Shown here: one piece after another, positions 1-8,188 of the stretch
How positions within the stretch are numbered: the stretch's first letter is position 1
Layout: the number at the start of each line of letters is the position of its first letter
IMG/VR virus record: IMGVR_UViG_3300009086_000107
Span: 1-23,583 of that record
Strand: one strand, 5' to 3'
Origin: a virus
Length of the DNA stretch: 23,583 nt
Notes under the pieces: model-generated
What the model was told of the DNA's origin: nothing
Database searches by the model: none
Seen by the model: only the letters and a program-made list of their open reading frames with translations
Program-made: the position numbers and the translations under genes

Positions 1-599
1 CCGTCTTCGATCGCAATACCTAGGATCTCTCCTCCGATTGCGTTACTCTGTAGACTTTTCTGTTCGATAGTCTCTGCGATGGTACCTACACCGGTGATCA
101 CTTGTACTGGCATGAAGTCAGTTGTTTTGAAATTGTTTATGGAACTACCGGACATCTTATACAGATATCTCCAGAGATACCCATCACCCGTAGGGAAAGT
201 TTTTTGTATTCCATTGTATGCAGTTGCAATTTCGACAGTAGGTTCTACCGTTGAAGCTGTAGAGACACCTGTACTGTTCTTTCCTTGTTCTATTACAATG
301 AAGACTTCGTTCTTACTGTTTGCGACATAGAATGCACTACGAGTAGTATCGTTGTTGTCGTATCGACTGTAAACAGTACCGGAGATCCAGTCATTTGTTT
401 CTACAACAAAACTGTTTGCACTGACTGACTTGACAAAATGCATTTCATTTCTTGTCAACAATTGGTCATGTAATCCCGCAGACGATGAATCTCTACCGGA
501 AAGACCAATATAATACGTATCACTATCCCCGTCCAAACTCTTTTTGAACTGGTTGATTAGGATCTTTCTACCGTCAGATGTTATTGAACTGGTTCCCAT
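1..599 (-). CDS. gp8: Baseplate wedge subunit gp8, C-terminus cut by window edge
   Basis: An uninterrupted frame runs from ATG at 599 to the left edge, giving 199 visible residues and no stop. The start reads MGTSSITSDGRKILINQF, followed by a DTYYIGLSGRD stretch and, further on, FPTGDGYLWRYLYKM. The last motif corresponds to T4 gp8 GDGYVWEYLFEI, the best-conserved part of this wedge protein. In T4, gp8 (334 aa) is a dimer that joins gp10, gp7 and gp6 in each baseplate wedge, so over a third should lie outside the window. It is the last gene of the minus-strand baseplate block and has its own late promoter box 28 nt upstream. No strong Shine-Dalgarno sequence precedes the ATG. The assignment rests on the motif, the position after gp6 and the absence of any competing frame. 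Confidence 0.85.
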   Translation of the reverse strand, partial: MGTSSITSDGRKILINQFKKSLDGDSDTYYIGLSGRDSSSAGLHDQLLTRNEMHFVKSVSANSFVVETNDWISGTVYSRYDNNDTTRSAFYVANSKNEVFIVIEQGKNSTGVSTASTVEPTVEIATAYNGIQKTFPTGDGYLWRYLYKMSGSSINNFKTTDFMPVQVITGVGTIAETIEQKSLQSNAIGGEILGIAIED

Positions 600-627
600 G
601 AAACTTACACTCTGTTATTTGTTTATC

Positions 628-635
628 TATTTATA
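628..635 (-). promoter_or_regulatory. T4-type late promoter box for gp8
   Basis: The minus strand reads TATAAATA, the exact T4 late -10 consensus recognised by the phage sigma factor gp55. It lies 28 nt upstream of the gp8 ATG. The box overlaps the end of gp6: the TAA stop (633-631) is inside it. Two other exact copies precede gp25 and gp48, which makes a chance match unlikely. No -35 is expected for this promoter class. Confidence 0.65.
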
Positions 636-2427
636 ATGAATCTGTGAGGATAGCATTCGCAAATGATGACGCAGCGTCATATCTTAGAATGTTATTTCGC
701 AGAGGCGATATTGTTGCCTGATTTTCTGGAGTCGCAATGATCTTAACGTGGTCTCCACTTGTCATACTGATAATAAAGTTCTCTAAGTTCAATGTGCCCG
801 TTGCTGCATCATAGGTACCTACATTGTCAAGTGCAAGTTTACCTGTATTGACGTTGAACAACTCAAGGACATTAGAACTCAGACGATTACGCAGGTAACA
901 AGTGTCACCTTTGTATCGGAAGTTCTTTGATAAGACTGTGTGTACTGTATCGTCAGGTGCAGCAATTGACGTTGGGTAGTACACTTTATAATTGGTTTGA
1001 CCGACTATAGGTACTAATCTGTTCTGCATTTTGATTTCTGCACGAGAAGATAGGACAGAAGGATCTGTATCATCTATCTCTGTCAACAGATTAGAACGCC
1101 GGAATGACTGATCAAAGTCACCGAGGTTCGCATCGAAATGAGTCTGCATGGTTGTCTTGACGTTGTTCTGAACCGATGATTGGTTCAATGCAGTCAGGTT
1201 CTGATTGTATTGGAAGAAAGTTTGTACTTCAATGAAGGTCTCAATAGGATCTACAAAATCTAGACTGAAAGTAACTACTGCGAGATCCTTTAACAGTCTT
1301 CGAATACCATCCTTAGTTGTCTGCTTGATTGTCGCATCTTCGGATGAGAAAACAAGTGACGTGAATACTGTTCCGTATTGAGGAGGTATATTATCCTCAC
1401 CACCCCATGTCTTCACGTCTGTAATGACGTTACCGTACTCACGTAGTATCAACGAAGAGTAATCTTCTGCGGTCACTGCACGATTCTGTGCAGCATACTG
1501 ATAGGGTGCATTCTTACGAATAGACTCCAAGTCTTCTTTGAGAGTTCCGCCAGAAGAGATAGTCGTGGTGGTAATCTGTAACTCTTTACCATTTATTCCC
1601 GAGCCAGGTGTAAACGTTCTTGCACCGTTTGCTTCTGGGCCACCGGTGATATCGTAGATGACCTCGATTCTATTCCCAGACTGAGGAGAAAGACCCAAGG
1701 TAGTACCGTTAGAAAAAGTAATCTCATACGATCCATTTGGAGTCTCCTTGATTACGAAGATCTTAGATGAGGAACTGATATTAGTGGTGGTGTTTAGGTT
1801 TGTATAGACATCATATGAAGAAGTCGAAGTGTCATTATACACCCTAACCTCTACTGTGTCAAGGTCTAATCGTGACTCAGGTATAACATATGAGTCGTTC
1901 TCTGAAACAGGGCCAGCAATAAAGTTTTTAGTTCTTGAAGTTCCTTCGTATACTGCAACGTTGGTGTTCGCGTTGACCTGAAAGTAGTACAGACCATTAC
2001 CATCATCGGTCGCGGTCAATACATCTCGTGTCTTAAATGTAAACGTCTTATTGTCCACCGTACTAGTAAACTGAAAACCTTTAGGCATAGAGATAGATGC
2101 AGGGCGAGTCGCGTCAGACGAGTAGTCCAGATACATTCTTAGAACTGCAAAGGATGCATTGCGAGAAGATACCGTGTACCCAAGTGAACTCGCAAGACCC
2201 ACCAAAGAAGATCTCAACTGTGCAGTGGATATGAAGGACTCATTCAATGCAAAGTTTGCAAGTAGTGCATTATAATGCGTGTTATACGCAAGCACGTCCA
2301 GTAAGTTTGAGACACCAGATGCTTCGAAGTTGTAATCAACAAACTCTTCCTTCTGTGCAAGGAATAACTTGAGATTGTTTTTAATTCCATCGAAGTCTAA
2401 CTCTGTCGACTTGATTGTTGTTGCCAT
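631..2427 (-). CDS. gp6: Baseplate wedge subunit gp6
   Basis: 598 aa, against 660 aa for T4 gp6, the protein that forms the continuous inner ring of the baseplate and links the wedges. The N-terminus (ELDFDGIKNNLKLFLAQ, then DYNFEASGVSNLLDVLAYNTHY at about 30-52 and NESFISTAQLRSSLVGLASSLGY at about 62-84) is the hallmark of gp6 in marine T4-like phages. It also resembles gpJ-type wedge proteins of simpler contractile tails. A central stretch around residues 300-330 (ESIRKNAPYQYAAQNRAVTAEDY) is the segment shared by J-like baseplate proteins. ATG at 2427 directly abuts the stop of the preceding small gene. A GGAG lies 9 nt before the start. Its stop lies within the late promoter of gp8. Confidence 0.94.
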   Translation of the reverse strand: MATTIKSTELDFDGIKNNLKLFLAQKEEFVDYNFEASGVSNLLDVLAYNTHYNALLANFALNESFISTAQLRSSLVGLASSLGYTVSSRNASFAVLRMYLDYSSDATRPASISMPKGFQFTSTVDNKTFTFKTRDVLTATDDGNGLYYFQVNANTNVAVYEGTSRTKNFIAGPVSENDSYVIPESRLDLDTVEVRVYNDTSTSSYDVYTNLNTTTNISSSSKIFVIKETPNGSYEITFSNGTTLGLSPQSGNRIEVIYDITGGPEANGARTFTPGSGINGKELQITTTTISSGGTLKEDLESIRKNAPYQYAAQNRAVTAEDYSSLILREYGNVITDVKTWGGEDNIPPQYGTVFTSLVFSSEDATIKQTTKDGIRRLLKDLAVVTFSLDFVDPIETFIEVQTFFQYNQNLTALNQSSVQNNVKTTMQTHFDANLGDFDQSFRRSNLLTEIDDTDPSVLSSRAEIKMQNRLVPIVGQTNYKVYYPTSIAAPDDTVHTVLSKNFRYKGDTCYLRNRLSSNVLELFNVNTGKLALDNVGTYDAATGTLNLENFIISMTSGDHVKIIATPENQATISPLRNNILRYDAASSFANAILTDSL

Positions 2428-2619
2428 TTAATTTGTCTCCATAAAACAATTACGTTTAGTTGTTTTATTAATTGCTTGTTGTGCCCAATCTAACTCTTGG
2501 ATTATTCTTTGATACCATGCAGAATCGATTTCGTTGTTATTCGGATTGTCTCGTTCTATGGATAACTGTTCCATCCGCATTTCAATATAGTCCGATCTTC
2601 GAGATTGTCTTCTTGTCAT
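2428..2619 (-). CDS. Small conserved baseplate-operon protein, function unknown
   Basis: 63 aa, strongly charged and probably helical (RRQSRRSDYIEMRMEQLSIERDN, then WYQRIIQELDWAQQAI). There is no signal peptide, membrane segment or cysteine cluster (one Cys near the C-terminus). It lies between gp25 and gp6 with 9 nt to the upstream stop and zero to the downstream start. A clear GAGGG ribosome site precedes ATG 2619. Small proteins in this slot occur in marine T4-like phages. The helical, amphipathic look suggests a small structural or assembly partner of gp25/gp6, but this is inference only. Confidence 0.72.
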   Translation of the reverse strand: MTRRQSRRSDYIEMRMEQLSIERDNPNNNEIDSAWYQRIIQELDWAQQAINKTTKRNCFMETN

Positions 2620-2628
2620 AGTACCCTC

Positions 2629-3318
2629 TTATGCATCTTCATTTATTAATACTAGTTCGTTTAACGCTGGATTAGGATCTTCTGTCAATAACTGGAACTC
2701 AAATGGATCGTATACTGTCAAGATTGCGCCAGGAATGATACCAAGTTCGTCTGTTCTTAACAACAATCCATCAAATGTCAATAGACGTGAACCAGCTTCA
2801 GACAATAAAATCTCATCTGGTACCGGTGTTGCGGTGACCGGTAGAACAACAGGTATTGCACCGCCACCGTCTGCGATCTTAATACGTAATGTATCTGATA
2901 CCTGTGAGTTAACTACCCTAAACTCGATGACTACCGATATCTGATTGTAATCTGGTGTTGCAACTATCTTTAAATTAGTGATGATTGCACGTGGTTCAAA
3001 ACGTTTGACAGAAGCACGAATCTGTTGAATCATCTTATCCGCAGTAGTCTCGTCCATCATCTCGAACAATAGACCACCAAGGTCACCACCAAATGCGGGT
3101 CTGAACGGTTTCTCGAATCGATTGGTCAACAATAGATTCTTGAGTGACTGTTTTACCGCAGCCGCATCCACTTTACGTAAGACATCTCCATCACCAGAAG
3201 AGTATGTAGGCGCAACCCGTGCGTCTAATGTCAAATCGACATCAGAAAATGCACGTTCTCGGGTGACCCTAGGACTCTTATTGAGGTCTTTGTCGTCCGG
3301 TGAAAATATTTTTGCCAT
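2629..3318 (-). CDS. gp25: Baseplate wedge subunit gp25 with C-terminal extension
   Basis: 229 aa. Residues about 50-150 form the gp25/GPW domain: VKQSLKNLLLTNRFEKPFRPAFGGDLGG is split across 55-82 and is followed by LLFEMMDE. This is the part of the wedge that starts sheath polymerisation on the gp6-gp25-gp53 core. T4 gp25 is only 132 aa. Here about 45 residues precede the domain and about 80 follow it, ending in acidic Leu-rich stretches (LLTFDG, LLLRTDE, LLTEDPN, LVLINEDA). ATG 3318 is preceded by an AAAGG 12 nt away, a long spacing. A late promoter box lies 24 nt upstream. The extensions could interact with other wedge or sheath proteins. The family call is secure; the role of the extensions is unknown. 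Confidence 0.91.
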   Translation of the reverse strand: MAKIFSPDDKDLNKSPRVTRERAFSDVDLTLDARVAPTYSSGDGDVLRKVDAAAVKQSLKNLLLTNRFEKPFRPAFGGDLGGLLFEMMDETTADKMIQQIRASVKRFEPRAIITNLKIVATPDYNQISVVIEFRVVNSQVSDTLRIKIADGGGAIPVVLPVTATPVPDEILLSEAGSRLLTFDGLLLRTDELGIIPGAILTVYDPFEFQLLTEDPNPALNELVLINEDA

Positions 3319-3341
3319 GTCTCAGTGAAACCTTTTTCTTT

Positions 3342-3349
3342 TATTTATA
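3342..3349 (-). promoter_or_regulatory. T4-type late promoter box for gp25-gp6
   Basis: Exact TATAAATA on the minus strand, starting just downstream of the stop of the 207-aa gene (3353) and 24 nt upstream of the gp25 ATG. It would re-initiate late transcription for gp25, the 63-aa protein and gp6 inside the long baseplate block. Confidence 0.68.
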
Positions 3350-3352
3350 CTA

Positions 3353-3976
3353 TTATTCGGGTAGTATCTCTAACAACTCGGACTGAGTTTGTAAAGTACC
3401 GTTGAATGTGGTGTTTATATCATAACCAAAAGAAACATCAAAGTTTTCATTGACTTTAGGCATAGAAACTAGTATACTTGCAACCAGATCACCACTAGGA
3501 TCAAAGGTGTCATATGCCAGTTCTATCTCATCGTAGTCTAGATAATCTTTCCAAAACACTGCGAGATCATAACTCTTACGGGGATCACTCTTACCGTTCT
3601 TATCGATCAACTGGTAACCAATACCTTGACCGTTTCTTCGCAGTTGGTTGAAACCACTAGGGTATTCACCTTTGTATCCGCTCGCAGTAAAGTCCTGATA
3701 GGGTTCGTATACACCGTCAGACACAATCAATCTATGTTGTGCAAACTCTTCGTTAGTAGAGATCAAGACCATTGCATTTGCATGGAGAACTAGATTACGT
3801 GCAACCTGTGCACGATCGATAGGGCCACTGAACATGTCGTTGTATAGTCTATCAAACTGTGTACGTGATCCTAGTGCACCAAGGAACTTGGCACAGGTAA
3901 TGCCTGGCGCAAGACTAGTAGACGAACTGATCTCTTTCCCTGCGGGATTATACTTGGGGTCAACTAATATTTTCAT
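3353..3976 (-). CDS. Baseplate-hub-associated protein, possible degenerate M15-like fold
   Basis: 207 aa, not recognised with certainty. Visible landmarks are ITCAKFLGALGSRTQFDRLY near 27-46, a helix LVLHANAMVLI, RLIVSDGVYEP, NGQGIGYQLIDKNGKSDP, and FWKDYLDYDEIELAYDTF followed by SILVSMPK. That order resembles M15 D,D-peptidases of phages: helix, a GYR-type strand, SxHxxGxAxD, then a FDQLI-like helix and a WVHVS strand. However, the positions of the three zinc ligands would be Asn, Gln and Leu here, so an enzyme is unlikely. The start overlaps the stop of the beta-helix gene by 4 nt (ATGA), which suggests co-translation with the hub genes. Could equally be an unrelated structural protein. Confidence 0.78.
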   Translation of the reverse strand: MKILVDPKYNPAGKEISSSTSLAPGITCAKFLGALGSRTQFDRLYNDMFSGPIDRAQVARNLVLHANAMVLISTNEEFAQHRLIVSDGVYEPYQDFTASGYKGEYPSGFNQLRRNGQGIGYQLIDKNGKSDPRKSYDLAVFWKDYLDYDEIELAYDTFDPSGDLVASILVSMPKVNENFDVSFGYDINTTFNGTLQTQSELLEILPE

Positions 3977-5430
3977 GTGTTCTCATTCACCTTGAATCTC
4001 TTACTTCTGTTATCGGATGGATTGTTACCAATCAACTCTTGTCCGAATCTCATCGTACCCTTCTTGTTTGCAGATCGTCCTATGTTCGTAGGTATGTTAA
4101 CCTTGAACTCACTGTTCAGTTTACCTTCACCTACAAGGAAACTGGTGAACTTACCGTTGTTGAGATTAGACGGATCCCGTAACTTAGAACGTATCTCTGA
4201 TATGGTAGGATCGTGACTAAACAACTCGGAATAGTCATCTGATTTAAGTATCTTCTCTTCCAACTTATCATCAACACTTACACCTCGAATACCATAACGA
4301 CTTGTAGATAACTGTAGTTCTACAATTGCAGGGTTGGGTAGAGGTGCAGTGGGTGGAAGAGGAACGTAAGGCATGATGCCAGGTTTTGGTATTCCCGGCT
4401 TTACAACACACGGTGCTTCTTTTAGAGCCTTGACCGCAGCCTTTGCACCTAACGCAAAGTCAGCGTAGGTTGATTTGATTGCATAGTCTGCATGGAATGC
4501 TTCGGTTGCACGACCTACCAGTGAACCATAGAAGGTAGACAGGTTAGTCAGTCCGCCAGGCATACCACCGTAAGTCTTACCGTAGTAGTCCATCATAGGG
4601 CCACCAAACGTTCCCTTGTGACCAATCATTGATACGTGTCGTGCAGTTATGTTTGCAGTAGAAGACGCAGCGACCCACTCGTTTACCGCAGTGGTAATCA
4701 GATCCACACCCGTCAAGAGTTCGGTTGATGCTTCGGTAAACATATTCAGGTTACCTTTAGTGATCAAGTATCGATCACCTAGAGTGGTAGACGTATTCAT
4801 ACCTACAACCTGTTCACCTTTGTTCCCCTTGATAGTCGAGTTGTCGTCTCGGTTTACTGTGGTGGTTCGTCTTCCTTTGACATTAACAACTTGATCTCCA
4901 GCCACATCGACATTATAATCACCACCGACAGAAACATTAAAATCTCCGTCCACCCGTAAATCCACATTTCCTTTATATACGAGATCACCTTCACCCTCCA
5001 CTATAGTTTTAGAATCCCCACCTACAACCTCGATACGTTGTTTGCGGGTTGATATGACAACACTACCATCTGCACGTAATTCAATACCTGCACCAGTACG
5101 GTGTTTAATTAATACACGTTCACCGCCAGGAGTGTCGTCCATCTCAAACGAATGACCACTAGGAGTTTCAGATACCTGATTGTAAGGAAAGACAGAGGGT
5201 TCTTGATCCGGTAGATCTAAGTCAACTCCAAAGTCTCCGCCACCCAGTGAAAGGTTATTGACTCTCTCACCAGTTGCAGCTTTGTTAATACTATTATCGT
5301 AGAAGTAGTCCCGTTTAGGATACTCACCACTAGGATCGGAAAATCCGTCCTTGGGGATACCTTCTGTAACCTCTTTCGCAATACCCTGTTTTTCTACTCG
5401 GGTCTTGTACTCATCAGAAAAGTTTGTCAT
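3973..5430 (-). CDS. gp5: gp5-like spike protein: C-terminal beta-helix part as a separate gene
   Basis: 485 aa. Residues 29-41 (GFSDPSGEYPKRD) match the T4 gp5 linker GFSDPTGQYPRR. Residues 87-105 (SETPSGHSFEMDDTPGGER) match T4 gp5 TESGHIQEFDDTPGQER, the entry to its needle domain. From about 150 to 215, VxGDxxVxV-type octad repeats (GDFNVSVG, GDYNVDVA, GDQVVNVK) are the triple-stranded beta-helix that forms the membrane-piercing spike. The repeats are fewer than in T4. A Pro-rich hinge at about 345-370 (PGIPKPGIMP, PLPPTAPLP) leads to a C-terminal region of unknown role with no T4 counterpart. The lysozyme domain of T4 gp5 is absent here. Both ends overlap neighbours by 4 nt. Confidence 0.88.
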   Translation of the reverse strand: MTNFSDEYKTRVEKQGIAKEVTEGIPKDGFSDPSGEYPKRDYFYDNSINKAATGERVNNLSLGGGDFGVDLDLPDQEPSVFPYNQVSETPSGHSFEMDDTPGGERVLIKHRTGAGIELRADGSVVISTRKQRIEVVGGDSKTIVEGEGDLVYKGNVDLRVDGDFNVSVGGDYNVDVAGDQVVNVKGRRTTTVNRDDNSTIKGNKGEQVVGMNTSTTLGDRYLITKGNLNMFTEASTELLTGVDLITTAVNEWVAASSTANITARHVSMIGHKGTFGGPMMDYYGKTYGGMPGGLTNLSTFYGSLVGRATEAFHADYAIKSTYADFALGAKAAVKALKEAPCVVKPGIPKPGIMPYVPLPPTAPLPNPAIVELQLSTSRYGIRGVSVDDKLEEKILKSDDYSELFSHDPTISEIRSKLRDPSNLNNGKFTSFLVGEGKLNSEFKVNIPTNIGRSANKKGTMRFGQELIGNNPSDNRSKRFKVNENT

Positions 5431-7340
5431 GCGTTGATCTCATCCACAGTGAATGGCCCCCTAGTTATTGGTGTCTCGAACTTGGAGTCTTTATCAAAGT
5501 TTGCCTTGACATATGCACGGACATCAAAGCCAGGATCGTTGGTCAAATTGTCGATGTCGGAATGACCTAACACCTGACCGCCTGGCCATACATTGTAGAA
5601 TGCACGACAGAAGTGATCGAAAGAATTGAATTGACTGCGTGTCAAGGATTGTACTGATATGTACTGTGTGAGGTTGATAGTCTCACTAGGTACATTGATA
5701 CCACCCACAAAACAAACCGCAATACTATATCGATTGTGATTATTGACGATACCCGTGGAAGCGTGTTCACCTTCAATATTGACAGGTCGACCACGTTGAA
5801 TAGATCCGTCTCTACGAATAATATAGTGATAACCGATACCATTCAACCCTTGATCTAGGTGAAGGTTATTGATCTCCTCACTACCGATATTCTTGTTAGT
5901 TGGGGTTTCTGTCCAGTGACAAACCACCTCGGTGATATCTCTACGAACATTACGCAGTTCTGCCTGTAACTCTTCTACAGAGGATACGTAAGGGAAGATA
6001 GGATCGTTCTTACCATTAGACCATGACTTTGCAAACGAACCAATCACGTAGGGTTCATCAAAGACTTGTGTACTTATCTCACCACGGGTTGCATTGGTAA
6101 TAGTAGTGTCGATGGTCTTTAGGAAGGTTCGTATCGTCTGTGAATCTTTGCCAGTCGACTGATTAAGTAGATCTATGCATAGAGACACGTCTTGTGAATT
6201 ACCTTGAGACAACTTTATTACACGTGAGTATTCGTTTCTTGGTAACCTAGGAGCAAATGCCTTTAGACGTTTGTTTATATCAGTTAGAGTATCTATGGAC
6301 AGTGAGCTTATTATACCAGTTTCGCCACCATTGGCAAGCCTTGATTGCACTAAACTGTTCTTTTGATCTACTTGTGCCTGATACCTATTACGCAAGGTTT
6401 GTTGATTTTGTGTGGACGAAATGATCTCATCACCAGACGCAGTTTCACTACCAGATAATGTTTTGAAATCATTTGCACCCCCAACCAGATTCTGTTTGAT
6501 CTCTTGTGCCTTGGTAATGACATTTGATAGAGATGCAAGTGGATCTGTCTTGACGTTCTTGATTGCAGATGAAAACTCACTGTCACCTGTAGGTCTGGAA
6601 GAAGTAAATGTTGCAGTAGTGAACTCCCCAAACGTAGGAGAGGTTGAGTCATTGTCCATCGTACTAGGTAGAGTTACCGATAGGTTGTGATCTGTTACAC
6701 TACCAACCAAAGTGGTTAACTCATCTGTCACACTACTCACCGCATCTGTCGCAAGTGAATTGATCGTTGTAGAGGTGAATGCACCAATCTTACCTGTTAG
6801 ATCTGTACCTGCCTGTAACAAACCAGCGGGAGATGCATCCATCACCTTCTTGGTCAGATCACCTGCAAGATCACTAGGATCAGGTAAACCTTTCCCCAGT
6901 CCTGTAATTGCTTGTAGGATTGCTGCAACTGTACCCGAAATACCCCCTGTAACGTCCAGACTTGACGTGTCAGGGATCGCAATGCCATCTGAGTCTAGGA
7001 CAAAGGTTATGTCAACCTTCGCAGCGAATGCACCTGAGATCTTACTCTTGACCGCATTGACCGCATCAGTCTTGAGGTTCTCGATACTCGCAGACCCCGC
7101 ATCCAATAGACCTTCGGTAGTAACACCCTTGAGTTTAGCAGACGCATCCTGAAACTTGTCGACCTTTGAGGTCAGTGACTTGACTCCACCATTAACCTCA
7201 TTGACAATCGCACCTGCTTGAGAAACCTTGGCGTTGACCTGTGCATCTACCGCAGTTTGTGCAGCATTTGTCAGTGAAGTCTTGTCAAATGACTTGGAAG
7301 TCTGGTTTACTAGACTCTTTAATTTTTGTTTATCTGTCAT
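5427..7340 (-). CDS. Baseplate hub protein with C-terminal N-acetylmuramoyl-L-alanine amidase domain
   Basis: 637 aa. Residues 1-450 are Ser/Thr/Ala/Val-rich with coiled or fibrous character and no recognised domain. Residues about 468-615 are an Amidase_2 (T7-lysozyme/PGRP) zinc domain. VVCHWTET gives H475, IGYHYIIRRDGSIQ gives catalytic-type Y504, GEHAST follows, and VLGHSDIDNLTNDPGFDV gives H593 and D602. H475, H593 and D602 are the expected zinc ligands. T600 or a neighbour replaces the usual Lys. Such domains cut the amide between MurNAc and L-Ala of peptidoglycan. The gene lies exactly between the OB and beta-helix parts of gp5, overlapping each by 4 nt. It probably supplies the wall-cutting activity that lysozyme gives the T4 hub. 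Confidence 0.87.
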   Translation of the reverse strand: MTDKQKLKSLVNQTSKSFDKTSLTNAAQTAVDAQVNAKVSQAGAIVNEVNGGVKSLTSKVDKFQDASAKLKGVTTEGLLDAGSASIENLKTDAVNAVKSKISGAFAAKVDITFVLDSDGIAIPDTSSLDVTGGISGTVAAILQAITGLGKGLPDPSDLAGDLTKKVMDASPAGLLQAGTDLTGKIGAFTSTTINSLATDAVSSVTDELTTLVGSVTDHNLSVTLPSTMDNDSTSPTFGEFTTATFTSSRPTGDSEFSSAIKNVKTDPLASLSNVITKAQEIKQNLVGGANDFKTLSGSETASGDEIISSTQNQQTLRNRYQAQVDQKNSLVQSRLANGGETGIISSLSIDTLTDINKRLKAFAPRLPRNEYSRVIKLSQGNSQDVSLCIDLLNQSTGKDSQTIRTFLKTIDTTITNATRGEISTQVFDEPYVIGSFAKSWSNGKNDPIFPYVSSVEELQAELRNVRRDITEVVCHWTETPTNKNIGSEEINNLHLDQGLNGIGYHYIIRRDGSIQRGRPVNIEGEHASTGIVNNHNRYSIAVCFVGGINVPSETINLTQYISVQSLTRSQFNSFDHFCRAFYNVWPGGQVLGHSDIDNLTNDPGFDVRAYVKANFDKDSKFETPITRGPFTVDEINA

Positions 7341-8188
7341 TCAAAAGCCTCATCGTATGCAGTCTGTGCGAGTATCTCTGTATTGTTTGTTGTGATAACA
7401 TAGTTCCTATTCACGATTTCGCTCGCGGTTTCGATATCTGTGGTATTTAACAGTTTACGATTGACTGAACTATATCTATTCCTCAACTCAAACAACACAT
7501 AGGATAGTTGAATCGAGAATAATCTCCAGTCGGATGTGGGTTGGAACTGTTGTGAGAATGCAAGTAGTCCATTGAATCGACTACCTATGTTATCAGAACG
7601 TTCCCAAGAAACTATACCTATTTGAGGAGTTTCTTCCTCGTGAAAGGTCAGGAACCTAGACACACCCTGTAACGCACCAGTAATGGCAGCAGAGTGAATC
7701 AGGTTATATCCGTTGTCAAGGAAGAACTTCATACACTGTTGTCTACGCAGTTGTATTGATGTTTCTGCAATGTCGTCTTGTGCGAGAGGATTCTGTACAG
7801 AGTTTTGTAGACGTGCATTAGTCTCCACTGTTCCGGTCTTACCCAATTGAACGTTGGTAGGAAACTCTAGTCTAGGCAAAGAACCCATAATCAATGGTAT
7901 CTGTGATGACTTACCATCAAGGAAACAACCAAAGACAAATGACCCTGCAAGGATTTGGGGTATACGTCCATATCCAGATACACCACCTTCGGTAGTAGGA
8001 ATAAGAACCTGTGCCCACGGTAGATCCTTCTCAGGTATCTCACCTGTACTTGGATTGTGTACACCGTTGATACGTACCTTCACACGTCCTTCTAGTCCAC
8101 TTGGTGGTTGTGCATTGATAACCGTACCAAAGAACCATCGATGGTCGTCTCCATAGAACTCGTGCTGTATGGGTCTTAAAATATTCAT
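7337..8188 (-). CDS. gp5: gp5-like baseplate hub OB-fold protein with lysozyme-like C-terminus
   Basis: 283 aa. Residues about 17-110 are the gp5/VgrG OB fold: WFFGTVINAQ, GRVKVRINGVHNP, EKDLPWAQVLIPTT, GGVSGYGRIP, VFGCFLDG, PLIMGSLP. They parallel T4 gp5 WFVGVVEDR, GRVRVRVVGLHPP, EKLPWMSVIQPIT, SGIGG and GHFLD. This domain seats gp5 on the gp27 ring. From about 145 to 265, MKFFLDNGYNLIHSAAITGALQ, GIVSWER, RLFSIQLSYVLFELRNRY and a final IETASEIVNRNY follow the order of phage tail lysozyme domains. The catalytic Glu of the GNLxxES-type motif appears to be Val, so it is probably inactive. Overlaps by 4 nt on both sides. Domain one is secure, domain two is my reading from memory of the family. 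Confidence 0.86.
   Translation of the reverse strand: MNILRPIQHEFYGDDHRWFFGTVINAQPPSGLEGRVKVRINGVHNPSTGEIPEKDLPWAQVLIPTTEGGVSGYGRIPQILAGSFVFGCFLDGKSSQIPLIMGSLPRLEFPTNVQLGKTGTVETNARLQNSVQNPLAQDDIAETSIQLRRQQCMKFFLDNGYNLIHSAAITGALQGVSRFLTFHEEETPQIGIVSWERSDNIGSRFNGLLAFSQQFQPTSDWRLFSIQLSYVLFELRNRYSSVNRKLLNTTDIETASEIVNRNYVITTNNTEILAQTAYDEAFE

Noticed and set aside
6712-7152. Open frame of 146 codons on the plus strand opposite the amidase gene
   Set aside because: Lies in the low-complexity Ala/Thr/Asp-rich part of a well-supported gene, whose codons create stop-free complements.
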